DNA of 64,000 nucleotides from Asparagopsis taxiformis (lineage: Eukaryota > Rhodophyta > Florideophyceae > Bonnemaisoniales > Bonnemaisoniaceae). The DNA lies in the NCBI GenBank assembly GCA_030407315.1, contig JALQPE010002090.1:16020-80019 (forward strand), read 5' to 3'. Of the stretch, positions 8,281 to 19,366 are shown piece after piece. Every line of letters starts with the position of its first letter. The first letter of the stretch is position 1. Made by a program: the position numbers and the translations under genes. The notes under the pieces are model-generated. The model saw only the letters and a program-made list of their open reading frames with translations, had not been told where the DNA came from and did not search any database.

Positions 8281-10506
8281 ATGTCACCGAACGTGAATCG
8301 CCCTACGGCCAGCTCGTTGGCCAAGGCGAAGGAAGCGTCGTCATCAAAGACGGCGCAAACTAGCGGAAAACCGAGAAGGGGACCCGCAAGCATTCCGCCC
8401 ATGCGCTCGCCACGGATGCGCTCGCAGCGAAGGGCAGCATCGGCCGCGTCGTCGAAAAATTCGCCGGAATCCGGTAACGGCAACCCGGTGCAACGATTGG
8501 AGTTCTCATCCCCGAAGCAGACGGAGGTGAAGTCCGATCTTCCGGTCAGGGTGGACCTGACCACGGACCCGCGCTCCACTGTCGGTCAGCCGAGCGCATC
8601 GGCGGGACCAGAAACGGGGGTGCCAGTAGCCATGGAACCCGCCGTCACGGTCGGATCATTACCAAATTTGGAGATAGAATCGCTGCCGTCGATTTTTGCC
8701 TTTCCGGATAAGCCTCCGAAAAAGCCGTCTTCCGCAATGGGAAGGGGCAGGGAAAGAAGTTCGGAATCCGTCAACGTCAAACAAGCGCGAGCAATCGCCA
8801 GAGAAATCGCTCGCGAGGAGATAGATCAAGAGGCCCGGGTCAACCCCCGGCAGTCCTACGAAGACATGAAGGCATCACTCGTAGCGGAGATACTACCTAT
8901 CCTCTTAAGGCAACTGGAGCCCGCGGTCATGCGGTGGGCACGCAGGGAAATGGAATCAACCCTATCGGAGGAGGTTGCGCGCCTCGTGCAAGAGACGCTA
9001 GCAATTACTCGGGTCGAAGAATCAGTGCAAGCGTCACCACAGGAGGTGACGAAGGAACCGCAGCAGGAGCGCATTGCCGCGCCAACCGAATTACCCAAAT
9101 TGGTAATGGACCAAGAGCACGAAGACACCCGCCGTTGGTTGAATCTCATGCGAGAAGCCTCGGGTGTCACCCAAGAAGTACCCTCGCCGCATGGGGGTAC
9201 CCTTGGCGACGACGTGTATACGGGCCTGGTCGAACTGAAGCCGCTAAACGAACGCTTCACCAAGGTTTTATCGTACCGTACTTACCGCTTACGCAAGCGC
9301 GATAGTCGATATGATGACGAAGTGGCACAGGGCTTGTCCAAGACAGCTCGCCAACTCAAGCATGTCATGACGGTACCCATATTTACCGGTGAGGACCCGA
9401 TCGCCGTACTAGCTTTCCTCAAAAACTTTAAATTCGCATGTGACGAAACGGGCGTGGCCGAGGGTGCTGCCCTGCCCCTCATGAAATACTTCATGGGAGG
9501 CGAAGCCCGGGAGACAATGCTATCATATGTGGGCCGTGGCACTGGCTTCGAAGACGCCCGCCCCGGGGTGGATGTGATCTACTCTTACCCCGAGGCCGTT
9601 AATTGGCTACTTCTCGCTTATGCGAAGGAATCGGTCCTGCAGGCATCTTTCCGAGAAGTCACGCAAATGCGTCAGGTCGTCGGTGAAAGCGAAGACCAAT
9701 TTGCTTTCCGCCTCAGGAAAGCGGCACTCCGTTGCGGGGACGCATTCCAAGAACGTTCACTGATGGCCGCATATATCGACGGGCTTTCGTCATATTCGCA
9801 GCACGTGGTCCGCGACGATGTCGCGAGGAACCCCCGGCATGTCATTTCAAGATGTAAGAATGAGAGCCCAGAGTCTCGGCGACACCGCTCGGGAAACTCA
9901 CCGCATTCATAACCGTTTTCGGACGAACTTGCCGCCAGTCAAAAGCGCAAGGCGAGTTAACACCATTTCGCTGGACTCCGAGGACTATCCCATGGGTAAC
10001 GAAAATGCGATACTAACAGTAGGCATGGGTACCGGCACTCCGGCATCGTCGGAGTCGCCGCCGACAACGGCACCTAGGGACCCGGGAGACAACGGGTTAC
10101 GCTAAGACGAGATACCCGCAAGACAGCCGAAGCCCGTGAATTTCGCCGAACAGGGCGGGGCTTATAATGGCGTGAGTTTCGCGCGTCGCCCAAGCCAGCA
10201 AAAGGAACACGCTCGCCCGGGCTACCCGCCGAAACCGCGGGGGGCGCCACCAGGCCGCCGTTAAAGTGTCTCATTTGCCGCAAGATGGGCCACGTGATGA
10301 CCCAATGTCGGATGCTGCCACAAGAGTTACGCATGGCAATAAGAGATGCCCAGGCGAAGGAACCGTACAACCGACAAGAGCTCGCGTTTTTGCGCGCTCT
10401 CACTATCCAAGAGGAGGAAGGGGGTGCCGAACAGGAGAACTTCGGTAGCGGGTCCTCCTCCGACTCTCTCGCGTTGACGGAAAACGACCAGCCGGAGAAC
10501 CAGTAG
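8281..10506 (+). pseudogene. Gypsy A gag, broken
   Basis: Gag forms the retrotransposon's capsid and binds its RNA. An ATG at 8281 opens a 543-codon frame: a Ser/Pro/Ala-rich N-terminus, a coiled-coil-like charged region, then a typical retrotransposon gag core (HVMTVPIFTGEDPIAVLAFL and MRQVVGESEDQFAFRLRKAA). The core frame moves from phase 1 to phase 2 near the C-run at about 9830. Phase 2 stays coding-like to a TAA at 10103-10105, continues after it (PVNFAEQGGAYNGVSFARR) and ends at 10262. Phase 1 then resumes with the CCHC zinc knuckle CLICRKMGHVMTQC and stops at TAG 10504-10506. So two frame changes and one stop break it. These could be real or sequence errors in homopolymers. Confidence 0.8.
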
Positions 10507-10523
10507 GGGAGGGGGCTCCGGCT
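10479..10523 (+). promoter_or_regulatory. Candidate -1 ribosomal frameshift signal, gypsy A gag/pol
   Basis: In gag phase the codons read ACG GAA AAC, giving the heptamer GGAAAAC (10479-10485). Four bases later a perfect 8-bp stem, AGCCGGAG (10490-10497) with CTCCGGCT (10516-10523), closes an 18-base loop holding the gag stop. The pol frame is -1 and open from 10449. The heptamer is one base off the canonical GGGAAAC found at the same place in gypsy B. Confidence 0.6.
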
Positions 10524-13500
10524 ATGGTGACTCAGGAAGAGATAGGGGTCACCGAGGGGGGCGAGGATTCGCCGGCGACTCGTCCTCCTATCCCCACCAC
10601 ACAGGACCAAGAGGTTGCCATCTCATCCGATGCATCGCCTCGGACTGATGTTCCTGTCCTAGCCGTCGGAACAAAGAACTACCGCGTGGACGTCCTTTTC
10701 GCTCTCAAGAGTGAAAAATACGCACACGTACCAGCAATTCTGGACACTGGTGCTAGCTTGAGCGTGTTCAAGGAGTCATGCCTACCGGCAGACTGGAAAG
10801 AACGCTATCCGTTGGATTTATTACCCGCAGGGGTGCACGTCCTGGACGCTAATGGGAAGCGCATGCCGCCGATCGCGTTAGCAACAATACCAATCCAAGT
10901 CGGAAGATCGTCTCTGCGTCAACGTTTTATCGTAGTGGAGCAGCTATCAGTGTCCTGTATCCTGGGCTGCGACTTCATCAACGCAGCCGTCGAAGCCATA
11001 CTACCAAAACAGAAGGTAATGGTACTGCAGCGGACTCAAGAACGGGTGCCGATAGGGTGGACGAAGCGCCCAGAACGGCTAAGGCCCAATACTGCAAGGA
11101 CGAGAAACGACGGTGTTGACAGGACAATACGAATCGCCAAGAGGACTCTCCTGCGCCCTGGAACCGCCACAAGAGTACCAGTCGTTGCCCGCACGGAGGG
11201 ACTCCAAGTCATGGTGCCCTATAAGGAATTATCGGATAACCGCCAAGTCCAAATGCTCAATGGCATCGCAACCATCCGGCCATTGGTGCCCTTTGGAGTG
11301 CAGGTTATGAACTTCGGCGGCCGCGACGTATGGCTACCGAAAGGGATGGTCATGGGACATACTGATGGTCCACCACCTGCCATACTCACCCTACAGGGCC
11401 AGAAACCCAAAGGAAATCCAGCTCCAGACGAGCAGCCGAAGGAAACCTCTAGGCTAGGAAAGCCGAATGATGCAGATGACTGGGAACAGAACCTACTCAC
11501 CGACATGGAACTGAAGGACAGATCATTGAAGAACCGTATCCTCCAAATGCTGCGGCGGCACTCTACCATGTGGAGCGGCCACCTGGGAGAAATAGCCGCC
11601 ACGGAGCACCGCATTCAGCTCCACGCCGGTGTCCGCCCAATTCGCCAGGCACCTTACCGAGCCGGTCACAAAAACCGGGAGGTGATTTCCGCCCAGATAC
11701 AAGAAATGCTCGATGCCGGAGTCATCGAACCGGCGCAATCAGAATGGGCTAGCCCGGTGGTGGTGGTGCCCAAAAAGGATGGATCCTCCCGCTTTTGCGT
11801 CGATTACCGGAAACTAAACTCCGTTACGGTGAAAGATGCATACCCCATACCCCGGATGGATGACTGCATCGATGCGCTTGGAGAAGCATGCATTTTCACA
11901 ACCTTGGATTGCAATAGCGGCTATTGGCAAATCCCTGTCGCGCCGGAAGACCGTGAGAAGACTACCTTCACGGCCCACGTTGGGTCCTACCAGTTCCTCC
12001 GAATGCCTTTCGGACTAACTAACGCACCTGCGACCTTCCAAAGAGCGCTGGATATACTGCTCTCGGCGGTAAAATGGCGCTTTTGTTTGGTCTATCTGGA
12101 TGATGTTATCATCTTCTCCCGCTCAGAGGATGAGCACCTGACTCATGTAGACGAGATACTAACGATATTACGAAAAGCGGGAGTGACCTTGAAGTTCAAG
12201 AAGAGCGAATTCTTCAGGCGCAAGGTCGACTACCTAGGCCATCGCATCCGACCCGGACGCCTAGAAGTCTTGTCACAGGGCTTGAATGCGATACAAGGGG
12301 CAGAGTACCCCACCACGCAGACTCAACTGAGAAGTTTCCTGGGTTCTTGTAATGTATATCGCAGATTCGTGAAGTCTTTCGCTAAACTCGCCGCCCCGCT
12401 GACAGAATTGCTGAAGAAGGGAGCTCCAACTAGCCTAGGGGTCCCATCGGTCGAACAGCAATGTGCGTTCAACGCACTGAAGGAAGCGCTAATATCCCCG
12501 CCGATACTATGTTTACCGAAACCGGGAATGCATTACACCCTCGACGTGGATGCTTCGGATTACCAGTTGGGTTGCGCGCTACTCCAGGAGCAAGAAGACA
12601 AGGTTCTCCACCCGGTTGGTTACTGGAGTAAAACCATGAATGACGCGCAAAGAAGATACTCTACAACGGAGAAGGAGTGTCTGGCGGTATTCTGGGCCAT
12701 ATCACTACTGCGCCCGTACCTCGAGGGGACAAGGTTCACCGTCAGAACGGATCACAACGCCCTGACGTGGATCCTATCTATCACCCCCTCAGAGGGGAGG
12801 CTCGCTCGATGGAGGTTACGCCTAGCCGAATTCGACTTTGACATCGAATACCGTCCAGGCGTCAAGAATGTAGTCCCCGACTCACTCTCGCGCTTACGGA
12901 CAACCGGAACGGATAAGTACCCCATCGAAGAGGAGATTCCAACCTTCCTGATCAACGAGCAATTGGACGCAGGTGCGTCCAACAGCGAAGAATGGGGAGA
13001 AGAGATGTATCCCGCACTGTTGCGTGAATCCGTTCCGTGTTTTGTAAATCTCACACAGGCCCTACCAATCGCTATTTCACGCGACGAATGGGTAGTCGAG
13101 CAAAGCAGAGACGACCTATGCCAGACCATCCAGGGAAGGATGGAACGGGGAGAACGAACCGAATACGCTTGGACGACAGAAGGGGTGCTGGTTCGCACCC
13201 ACCCGAGGACCCGAAGCGTTCAAGTCGTGGTCCCAGAAACACTTCGCCCTCGCTTACTCAAGGCTTACCATTTTTCGGCCATTGCAGGACACCCTGGGAT
13301 ACGGCGAATGTACGAAACCCTTAAGCAAAACCTCTACTGGCCGTCAATGATCGTTGAAGTGTATGCGACTGTGAGGGGTTGCGAGACATGCGCCAGAGAC
13401 CGTGTCCAATTGTCGCGGCATACCAACCCGCTGCAGTTATTTCCAGCGACATATCCCTTGGAGGAGATCGCAATTGACATACTAGGACCGCTCCCTAGGA

Positions 13501-15095
13501 CTACAAAGGGAAGATTACACGTCCTTGTCATAATGGACCGATTCTCGAAGTTGTGTCGCCTGGTACCGATGGCGTCCATCAAGTCTCATCTAGTGGCGAA
13601 AGCCTTTGTGGAGGAATGGGTGTTTGTATACGGAGCGCCGAAATCCATTTTATCCGATAACGGCCCGCAGTTCACGTCTAAACTATTTTTAGACATGTGT
13701 CGCATGCTGAACATCAAGCCGATAACCACGACTACCTACCACCCGCAGACAAACGGGCAGGTAGAGCGGTTTAACCGCACGCTCGCATCAATGTTACGAC
13801 ATTACGTTTCAGAAGATCAGAAAAACTGGGACGAGTATCTCGCTATGCTCGCATATGCGTACAACCGATGCGTTCATCGGGCAACAAATACTACTCCCTT
13901 CGAGTTGACGCTAACACGAGCCCCACCGAGTCTGGGTGTGGAGGACCTCCAATTGGAGGAGGACCGCAACGCTTGGACGAGAGAAACCTGGAGGGGGCGT
14001 TTCGGAACGATTCTGGCAAAAGCAAATCGCTCTCTGAACAAGGCTCAGGAGCGCTACAAGAAGGACTTCGACAAAAAGGTCCGCTCACCCAATCGGAATT
14101 TACGCGCAGGGGATCAAGTGTATCTAGACCTGAAAGGAACCTCCCAGGAGATGAAGATTCTGGGACGTGCTCGCAACAAACTGGACTTCCAGTCATTCGG
14201 GCCATATCCGGTAATAACCAACAACGGTCATACGCTGGACATCCTCATAGACGATATCCCGGAACGGGTCAGTTCCGACCGTGTGAGGCCAGCCCCGAAT
14301 CCCCTTACAGACGCAATGGTTACGAAGCCTGAAAGGGACGAGGTAACGAATCCCACAAGGAATGAGGCGGACAAGAAACCGAAGAGCGCTGTGGATATCT
14401 ACCATGGCCCAAATGGCATTACTCACGAAGAACTGAGCCCAAAAGGCTTGAACAAAGCGGAGGGCCCAAATGACTTTTCTATGGGCTCGGGAGATCACCA
14501 GCATTTTACCACCTTGGGAGCGTCGCGGGTGAACAGCCGAGTCGAACGAGACACCATAATAGATAAGGAGATTGCGGAAGTACCTATCCCTACATGTCCA
14601 TCTTTGACCACAATGGGGGAAGAATTGTCCAAAACCTCGAAGGGTAACTTGAGCTCCGAACTCGAGCGTTCGCAGGCCAACAAACACGAAGAAGGCAGCG
14701 CACGGCGAAGCCCTCGGAATATTGTGCGACAAAACACACCGTTGCGCCGGAGCGCTCGCACAGGCAAGTCGCAAAAGAGGACTTCGCGGCCCACAAAAGG
14801 TGTTAGTAAGGCCCCTACGGGACGCAGCGGAAGCCGTCGCTCAGAAACTGAATATCCGATAGAGAGGCTCTTGGAAGAGAGAAAGGGGGAACAAGGTGAA
14901 AACCTGTTCAAGGTGCGGTGGTACGGTTACACGAAAGCTGATGATACCTGGGAACCCGCAGCTAGCATCCCGCCGGCATTTGTGGCTCGCTTTCGCCGCA
15001 AAAAGCGTAATCAAGAAAAGTCGCGCCAAAAATTGCGAAGCGAGAATAAGCGGAAAGTTGGGTTTTCTCTCGTATCGACGATGAAAGAAGCGTAA
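10524..15095 (+). CDS. Gypsy A pol polyprotein with chromodomain
   Basis: An intact 1523-codon frame from ATG 10524; the frame is open back to 10449, so it is probably translated as a Gag-Pol fusion by -1 frameshifting. Domains in order: aspartic protease (ILDTGASLSVFK), reverse transcriptase (FCVDYRKLN, PFGLTNAPATFQRAL, YLDDVIIFSR), RNase H (LDVDASDYQLGCAL), integrase with HHCC finger (HFSAIAGHPG and CETC) and DDE core (IDILGPL, LSDNGPQF, HPQTNGQVERFNRT), then a C-terminal chromodomain (PIERLLEERKGEQGENLFKV, DDTWEPAASIP). This is chromovirus order; the chromodomain is expected to steer integration to particular chromatin. The last 30 residues are Lys/Arg-rich. No lesion seen, in contrast to its gag. 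Confidence 0.96.
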   Translation: MVTQEEIGVTEGGEDSPATRPPIPTTQDQEVAISSDASPRTDVPVLAVGTKNYRVDVLFALKSEKYAHVPAILDTGASLSVFKESCLPADWKERYPLDLLPAGVHVLDANGKRMPPIALATIPIQVGRSSLRQRFIVVEQLSVSCILGCDFINAAVEAILPKQKVMVLQRTQERVPIGWTKRPERLRPNTARTRNDGVDRTIRIAKRTLLRPGTATRVPVVARTEGLQVMVPYKELSDNRQVQMLNGIATIRPLVPFGVQVMNFGGRDVWLPKGMVMGHTDGPPPAILTLQGQKPKGNPAPDEQPKETSRLGKPNDADDWEQNLLTDMELKDRSLKNRILQMLRRHSTMWSGHLGEIAATEHRIQLHAGVRPIRQAPYRAGHKNREVISAQIQEMLDAGVIEPAQSEWASPVVVVPKKDGSSRFCVDYRKLNSVTVKDAYPIPRMDDCIDALGEACIFTTLDCNSGYWQIPVAPEDREKTTFTAHVGSYQFLRMPFGLTNAPATFQRALDILLSAVKWRFCLVYLDDVIIFSRSEDEHLTHVDEILTILRKAGVTLKFKKSEFFRRKVDYLGHRIRPGRLEVLSQGLNAIQGAEYPTTQTQLRSFLGSCNVYRRFVKSFAKLAAPLTELLKKGAPTSLGVPSVEQQCAFNALKEALISPPILCLPKPGMHYTLDVDASDYQLGCALLQEQEDKVLHPVGYWSKTMNDAQRRYSTTEKECLAVFWAISLLRPYLEGTRFTVRTDHNALTWILSITPSEGRLARWRLRLAEFDFDIEYRPGVKNVVPDSLSRLRTTGTDKYPIEEEIPTFLINEQLDAGASNSEEWGEEMYPALLRESVPCFVNLTQALPIAISRDEWVVEQSRDDLCQTIQGRMERGERTEYAWTTEGVLVRTHPRTRSVQVVVPETLRPRLLKAYHFSAIAGHPGIRRMYETLKQNLYWPSMIVEVYATVRGCETCARDRVQLSRHTNPLQLFPATYPLEEIAIDILGPLPRTTKGRLHVLVIMDRFSKLCRLVPMASIKSHLVAKAFVEEWVFVYGAPKSILSDNGPQFTSKLFLDMCRMLNIKPITTTTYHPQTNGQVERFNRTLASMLRHYVSEDQKNWDEYLAMLAYAYNRCVHRATNTTPFELTLTRAPPSLGVEDLQLEEDRNAWTRETWRGRFGTILAKANRSLNKAQERYKKDFDKKVRSPNRNLRAGDQVYLDLKGTSQEMKILGRARNKLDFQSFGPYPVITNNGHTLDILIDDIPERVSSDRVRPAPNPLTDAMVTKPERDEVTNPTRNEADKKPKSAVDIYHGPNGITHEELSPKGLNKAEGPNDFSMGSGDHQHFTTLGASRVNSRVERDTIIDKEIAEVPIPTCPSLTTMGEELSKTSKGNLSSELERSQANKHEEGSARRSPRNIVRQNTPLRRSARTGKSQKRTSRPTKGVSKAPTGRSGSRRSETEYPIERLLEERKGEQGENLFKVRWYGYTKADDTWEPAASIPPAFVARFRRKKRNQEKSRQKLRSENKRKVGFSLVSTMKEA

Positions 15096-15616
15096 TAGGC
15101 AGAGTCGCCTGCCAAGGAAGAAACCGCTGGTGCCCCACTTTTAAGTCATTCTTACGACCGTCGGGTAGGTCTCCGCTTTTGCTTCCTCGATGCCGGGAAT
15201 TGAAGAAACATTCAAATGAAGTTTGATGTGTTCCATTTTGGTGGTCGACGCCAGAAAACTGCTGTCAGATGCTCCATTGAGTGTCTCTGTAATTGATCTC
15301 TTTCTCTCTCCAGATCCGCCCCGTGTCACACGTTCCGCATCGCCTGCCCTTGTGTTTGGATGCTCAGAGTGAAGCACCTTAATACTGGTCAGTGATTGGA
15401 TAGACTCCAGAATTTTTCTTTTGTTTTTAATCGTTGTTTTGCGGTTGCAACTGTCACGCCCGTATCGCTCGTCGACCGCAATACGTCATCCAATTCACTT
15501 CCGTTCACACTTCGTTTCGGAATCTCAGACTACTCGTTCGTTTCGAGTCTGTCGTGTGGCGCGGCCTCACGTCCTGCAGACTATGCGAGTCGCAGCCATG
15601 ACTTCACCGTCACCTT
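15096..15616. other. Gypsy A, sequence after pol
   Basis: No supported gene. It separates the pol stop from the antisense NB-ARC/WD40 remnant. A C-terminal TIR domain such as that of the genes at 44039 and 56510 would be expected here if the captured copy were complete, but none is recognisable. Confidence 0.5.
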
Positions 15617-17480
15617 CTAAACTCGTCCCGAGTTGCACTGCATCTGCTGAAGACCTTTGCCCCCTGTCAATGTACTCCATGCAAAATCTCCGACGCGATC
15701 AGTCTTGAAATTCATCACTTTCGCAACCAAGCAAGTTCCATCATGATTGAAGCGCATTGCGGTTGCACGAAGTGGTTCAGCCGATTGCTCGTCCTGGCCT
15801 GCTTTCACTGCTTGCAACCGATTGTCCAACATTTGTAGACGCTGAGCTGTCGCTCCGTTGCGTTCATCCACGACGTAGATCGCTGAGTTCTCGAAGTACA
15901 GCGTGTACGCTATGAGAGCCTGACCGTCCGACACAGCGATTTGGTGAACGCCACTGTTTTCCGTCTTCAGTTTGAACTCTGCGATCACATGGTTCCTCAT
16001 TTTACATGCATCCTCTGCATCGTGCAATTTTACTTGTATAGAAGATTCACAATGCGTGACCAAGGTCGAACCATTTGCAGACACTCCGGACGCTGTTACG
16101 TTTTCCAAGAAACCAGCGTAAGATTCTTTGAAATCGCTGCATATATGCATCCGTCGCTGCGTTCGCCGGGCGAATACAATATCGCTGGGATGTGAGAATT
16201 GGAACAGTTCGGATTCATCTCCGCCAAGTAACAGCGAAACTACTCTGGTCATGAGATGATTCCGTAATCAATGCATGAGATCGGCGCCGTTTGACGGGTT
16301 GCTCACATTCCAGACGTTTATGACGCGAATTTTGTATCTTGCTCTATTGAAATGTCTCGTCTTGACAAACGAATCGAGGTTCAAATGTCCTTGGTACATA
16401 TCTGTACCCAATTCGCGACAATATTTTTCAACAATCATTGCACGCCAATGACGGTGCCTTCGTTCTCCACGGCTGGAACTGTGCAAACCTCATGCACAAG
16501 GTCGTGTAATCGCAAACCTTTTGCATTGCCATCATCGCTAAACTCGCATGAACAAAGGTTATTATCAGCAAGCAGATCGAGGATGCTCTCCGCACGCGAG
16601 TGATCGACATGCCACATTATGGCGAGATCATCCAACGGGATCCACATTTGCTTCTGGAGTACACATGGCGACGAGACGACTTGTCGAATTGCGATTTCTG
16701 CACTGCCGCGTTTGCTGGCCAGAAATTGTACGCTGGATTTGAGCGATGCGAACAATCCATCATGATCGGGTCCAACGGCATTTCCAAGTTGTGCAATGTT
16801 TCTTCGCAGACTTGAGCATTATTGCACCCAGAAGTTCTGTTCTTGGTTTTTGCGCTGCTGCGTGATTCCCAGACAAACAGAGGTTCCAGCAACTGCAAGC
16901 GCGAGTGGGAGACAGTGGCATCTGGCTATAATGTCGTGAAATGCTTCCCTGGTTGTTGGAGAAAAATCGTCAGTAGCAGATATGTCAATCGCAGCATAAT
17001 GGCAGAGAATTTTCCTGGCGGTCTCGTGACCCACTGACGCATTGACGTCTACAATCTTGTCGTGGATAGTGTTGAGAATGACTTGAACGGATCTGGTAGG
17101 TGTGAGAACTTTGAAACGATTTGTGCGTAATGAGCACACCTGCGAGCAGAACTTGGCCACGAGTTTGTAAACGCAGTTTCGGTCATCGGCGACATTTCGA
17201 AAATGACGATAAAATGCTTAGCTGATAGAAGGTCGACCAGGTCGATAAGCAGGGTTTCGTGCTGCCCCTCCGACGCGTCCATCTGTTCAAAATGTGGAAA
17301 CCAGCGTGGGAAGGTACGCTAAACTACTGCACGGAAATGAAGGAGAAGAGATTGTACGGTGGCGTCCTGTCCGAGCTGAATGAACCAGATGCCGCGTTGA
17401 GACTAAGAGCAGATTTGAAGCAGACGAGCAAGCTGTCTGAGACGTGTTGTTTTGCCTCCACCGCCCTTGCTAATGCCGCC
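15617..17480 (-). pseudogene. Decayed NB-ARC/WD40 gene carried by gypsy A (antisense)
   Basis: Fragments on the minus strand follow the order of the NLR-like genes at 44039 and 56510. A P-loop (KGGGGKTTRLRQLARLL, about 17410-17460) is followed by a stop and GIWFIQLGQDATVQSL, matching GIWFISLGQDATVSKL of the 56510-60573 gene. Next come HFIVIFEMS at the Walker B position, HETARKILCHYAAID and CLPLALAVAGTSV (the GLPL box), then VLQKQMWIPLDDLAIMWHV and GLRLHDLVHEV (MHD-like). Last is a WD40-region segment (FKLKTENSGVHQIAVSDG). The frame changes at least twice and stops interrupt it. It lies inside the retrotransposon, opposite to its transcription, so it appears captured. No TIR part is visible. 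Confidence 0.82.
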
Positions 17481-17599
17481 GCAGCTTCTGCAAGACAGAC
17501 AATCTCGCGCGGCTACACTAGTATGCAGATCGTTGACAGGGAGGCTCTGAGCACCGCAAGTCGACGCGGCACCCTGGAAATGCCCGTCGACCGACCGTA

Positions 17600-19218
17600 C
17601 GAGGAAACAGTCGAGGATGAATCGCAACCTCGCGCCGGCACTAACAGAACTTCTTCCACTATGCTCACTAAAAAGCGTCCAGCCAGTCTCTGTCCATCGC
17701 AAACAGAGCGCCTCGCCCCGAGATGGCATCCTCTCTCTGCAAACCGTTTTTACCACTGGTGTTGATGTTGATGCAAACCCTCCAAACAAGAGGCAGGGAA
17801 CCGCTGCACCGTTTCAGAATAATGTATGCGTGTCGCCCGCAATTCACGATCTGCAACAGCACCACAAGCAAATCGAATTCGATCAAATTCCCGGCGTTCT
17901 TCGTCGTGAGGTTTCTTAACAACTGCCCAATGCTAGGGGAAGAGCAGCACAATTGACTGCCCAACAACGCCAAAAAGCAATGGCGCAAGTAGCTGACCGA
18001 GGAAATGGCTCGAAATTTCTACCGCAACATGCCGGAGCTACGAAACCCTTGTCGAGAAATGGCCTGCGCTACTTACCCAGGCAGGGTTCACGGCAAAGTC
18101 GAGCGCCGCTGCGAGGCTAGGACAATCGGCGGCGGGACAATATTTCGCATGCGCAAAGTGTCCAACTGAAGGCGGTCGACAAATATTGCGATTTCTCAGA
18201 CAGGTTCTGCACAGATTCCGGCTGGCAGTAACACAGTCGGGGAAGGTATACCAGGGTATGCTGACACTGCGAGAGACAAACGAGGGTATGTTGTACATGC
18301 TCCGTAATAAAATTGAGCATGTTCAGCTATGGCAGGACGGAAACAGTTCGTTGCCAATTGGACAAATGTCTACCAGTGCACCTGGTGGCAAGAAGCCGCA
18401 TGGGAACGTGCAGTCGTCAAGGGGCGGATCGAAAGATGAGCTTGCTGCCAACAACCCGACCGAGAAAGAAAAACAGGTGGACGGTGCGCAAATGACCGAA
18501 CAGATGCATCGCGATACCCAGCTACTTTTGGAGAGATCGGGAATGAAGGACGATGCTGCGCATCGTCTTCGACAACCGTGTGTCAGGGAGGATTTACAGA
18601 AACAAGCTGGAACGCTGCGCATGAATGACAAAGATATCTCCCTCATTCCGGATAAATCTGGCAAGATTGGGGACGGTGCAATGCGGCAGAATGGCAATGA
18701 AGGCAATGGAAACAGTGGCAACCCTAACCGCACAATGAAAAACTATAGAAACTGGCGGTGGCTCACATACTCGAGAGTCTTCTGAGGTACCCAATGGCAA
18801 ACCTTCAGGATTCCCACCACCGCGAGCATGTACCCCTCAGGACACTTATGGATCAGGTACAACTACTGCCAAGCGTGATAAAGGTAGCAGTGAAGACTTG
18901 GATAATCGGTCTAAGAAAAGCGACCCTCTGGCTTCGCGAGGAGGCGGCACTCGGTCCCAAGAAAGCACTGCGTCTGGTGGCAGCGGTTCGATCGATAAGC
19001 GTACATCACAGGGAACGTCATCAGCGGCACCTCGTCGCGGTCGCTGGCAATCTCGTGTTAGAGAAACAGAAGGTGAGCTCAGCTTTTGTGTGTTCCAGTT
19101 GAGGATTCACACCGTTTCTGCAAATACAGCGTCAAGAAAGAGGCCAGATGTCACAGCTTCCGTATTAGAAATTCTAGCTGGAACCCGCGCACCCACACGT
19201 TCGTTTGAGGACTTTTGA
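17600..19218 (+). other. Possible degraded coding sequence of low complexity in gypsy A cargo
   Basis: Plus-strand frames here encode hydrophilic, probably disordered sequence rich in Ser, Gly, Lys, Gln and Asn. The longest runs from an ATG near 18259 to 18785; a second at 18898-19218 can be extended leftward in its own phase across 18780. Adjacent stretches keep similar composition but change frame near 17919 and 18730. No domain is recognised, and the opposite strand gives less plausible protein. It could be the remains of one long captured gene or chance open frames. Confidence 0.25.
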
Positions 19219-19366
19219 AGTGTTTTCAGAAGCTGGTGTACCTGAGGTCACCAACGTTCTACTCAAGTTTTACGCGGAATTCGTGTTCAAGAAACCTCAA
19301 AAGATTGTGTTTGATAGTTCGTCGCCAATTGCATTTTACTGTTTCGCGAGACTTCGAAAATCCTGG

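Noticed and set aside
10105..10262. Intron joining gag pieces of gypsy A
   Set aside because: The intervening sequence stays coding-like in phase 2 and lacks matched donor and acceptor sites at the frame changes.
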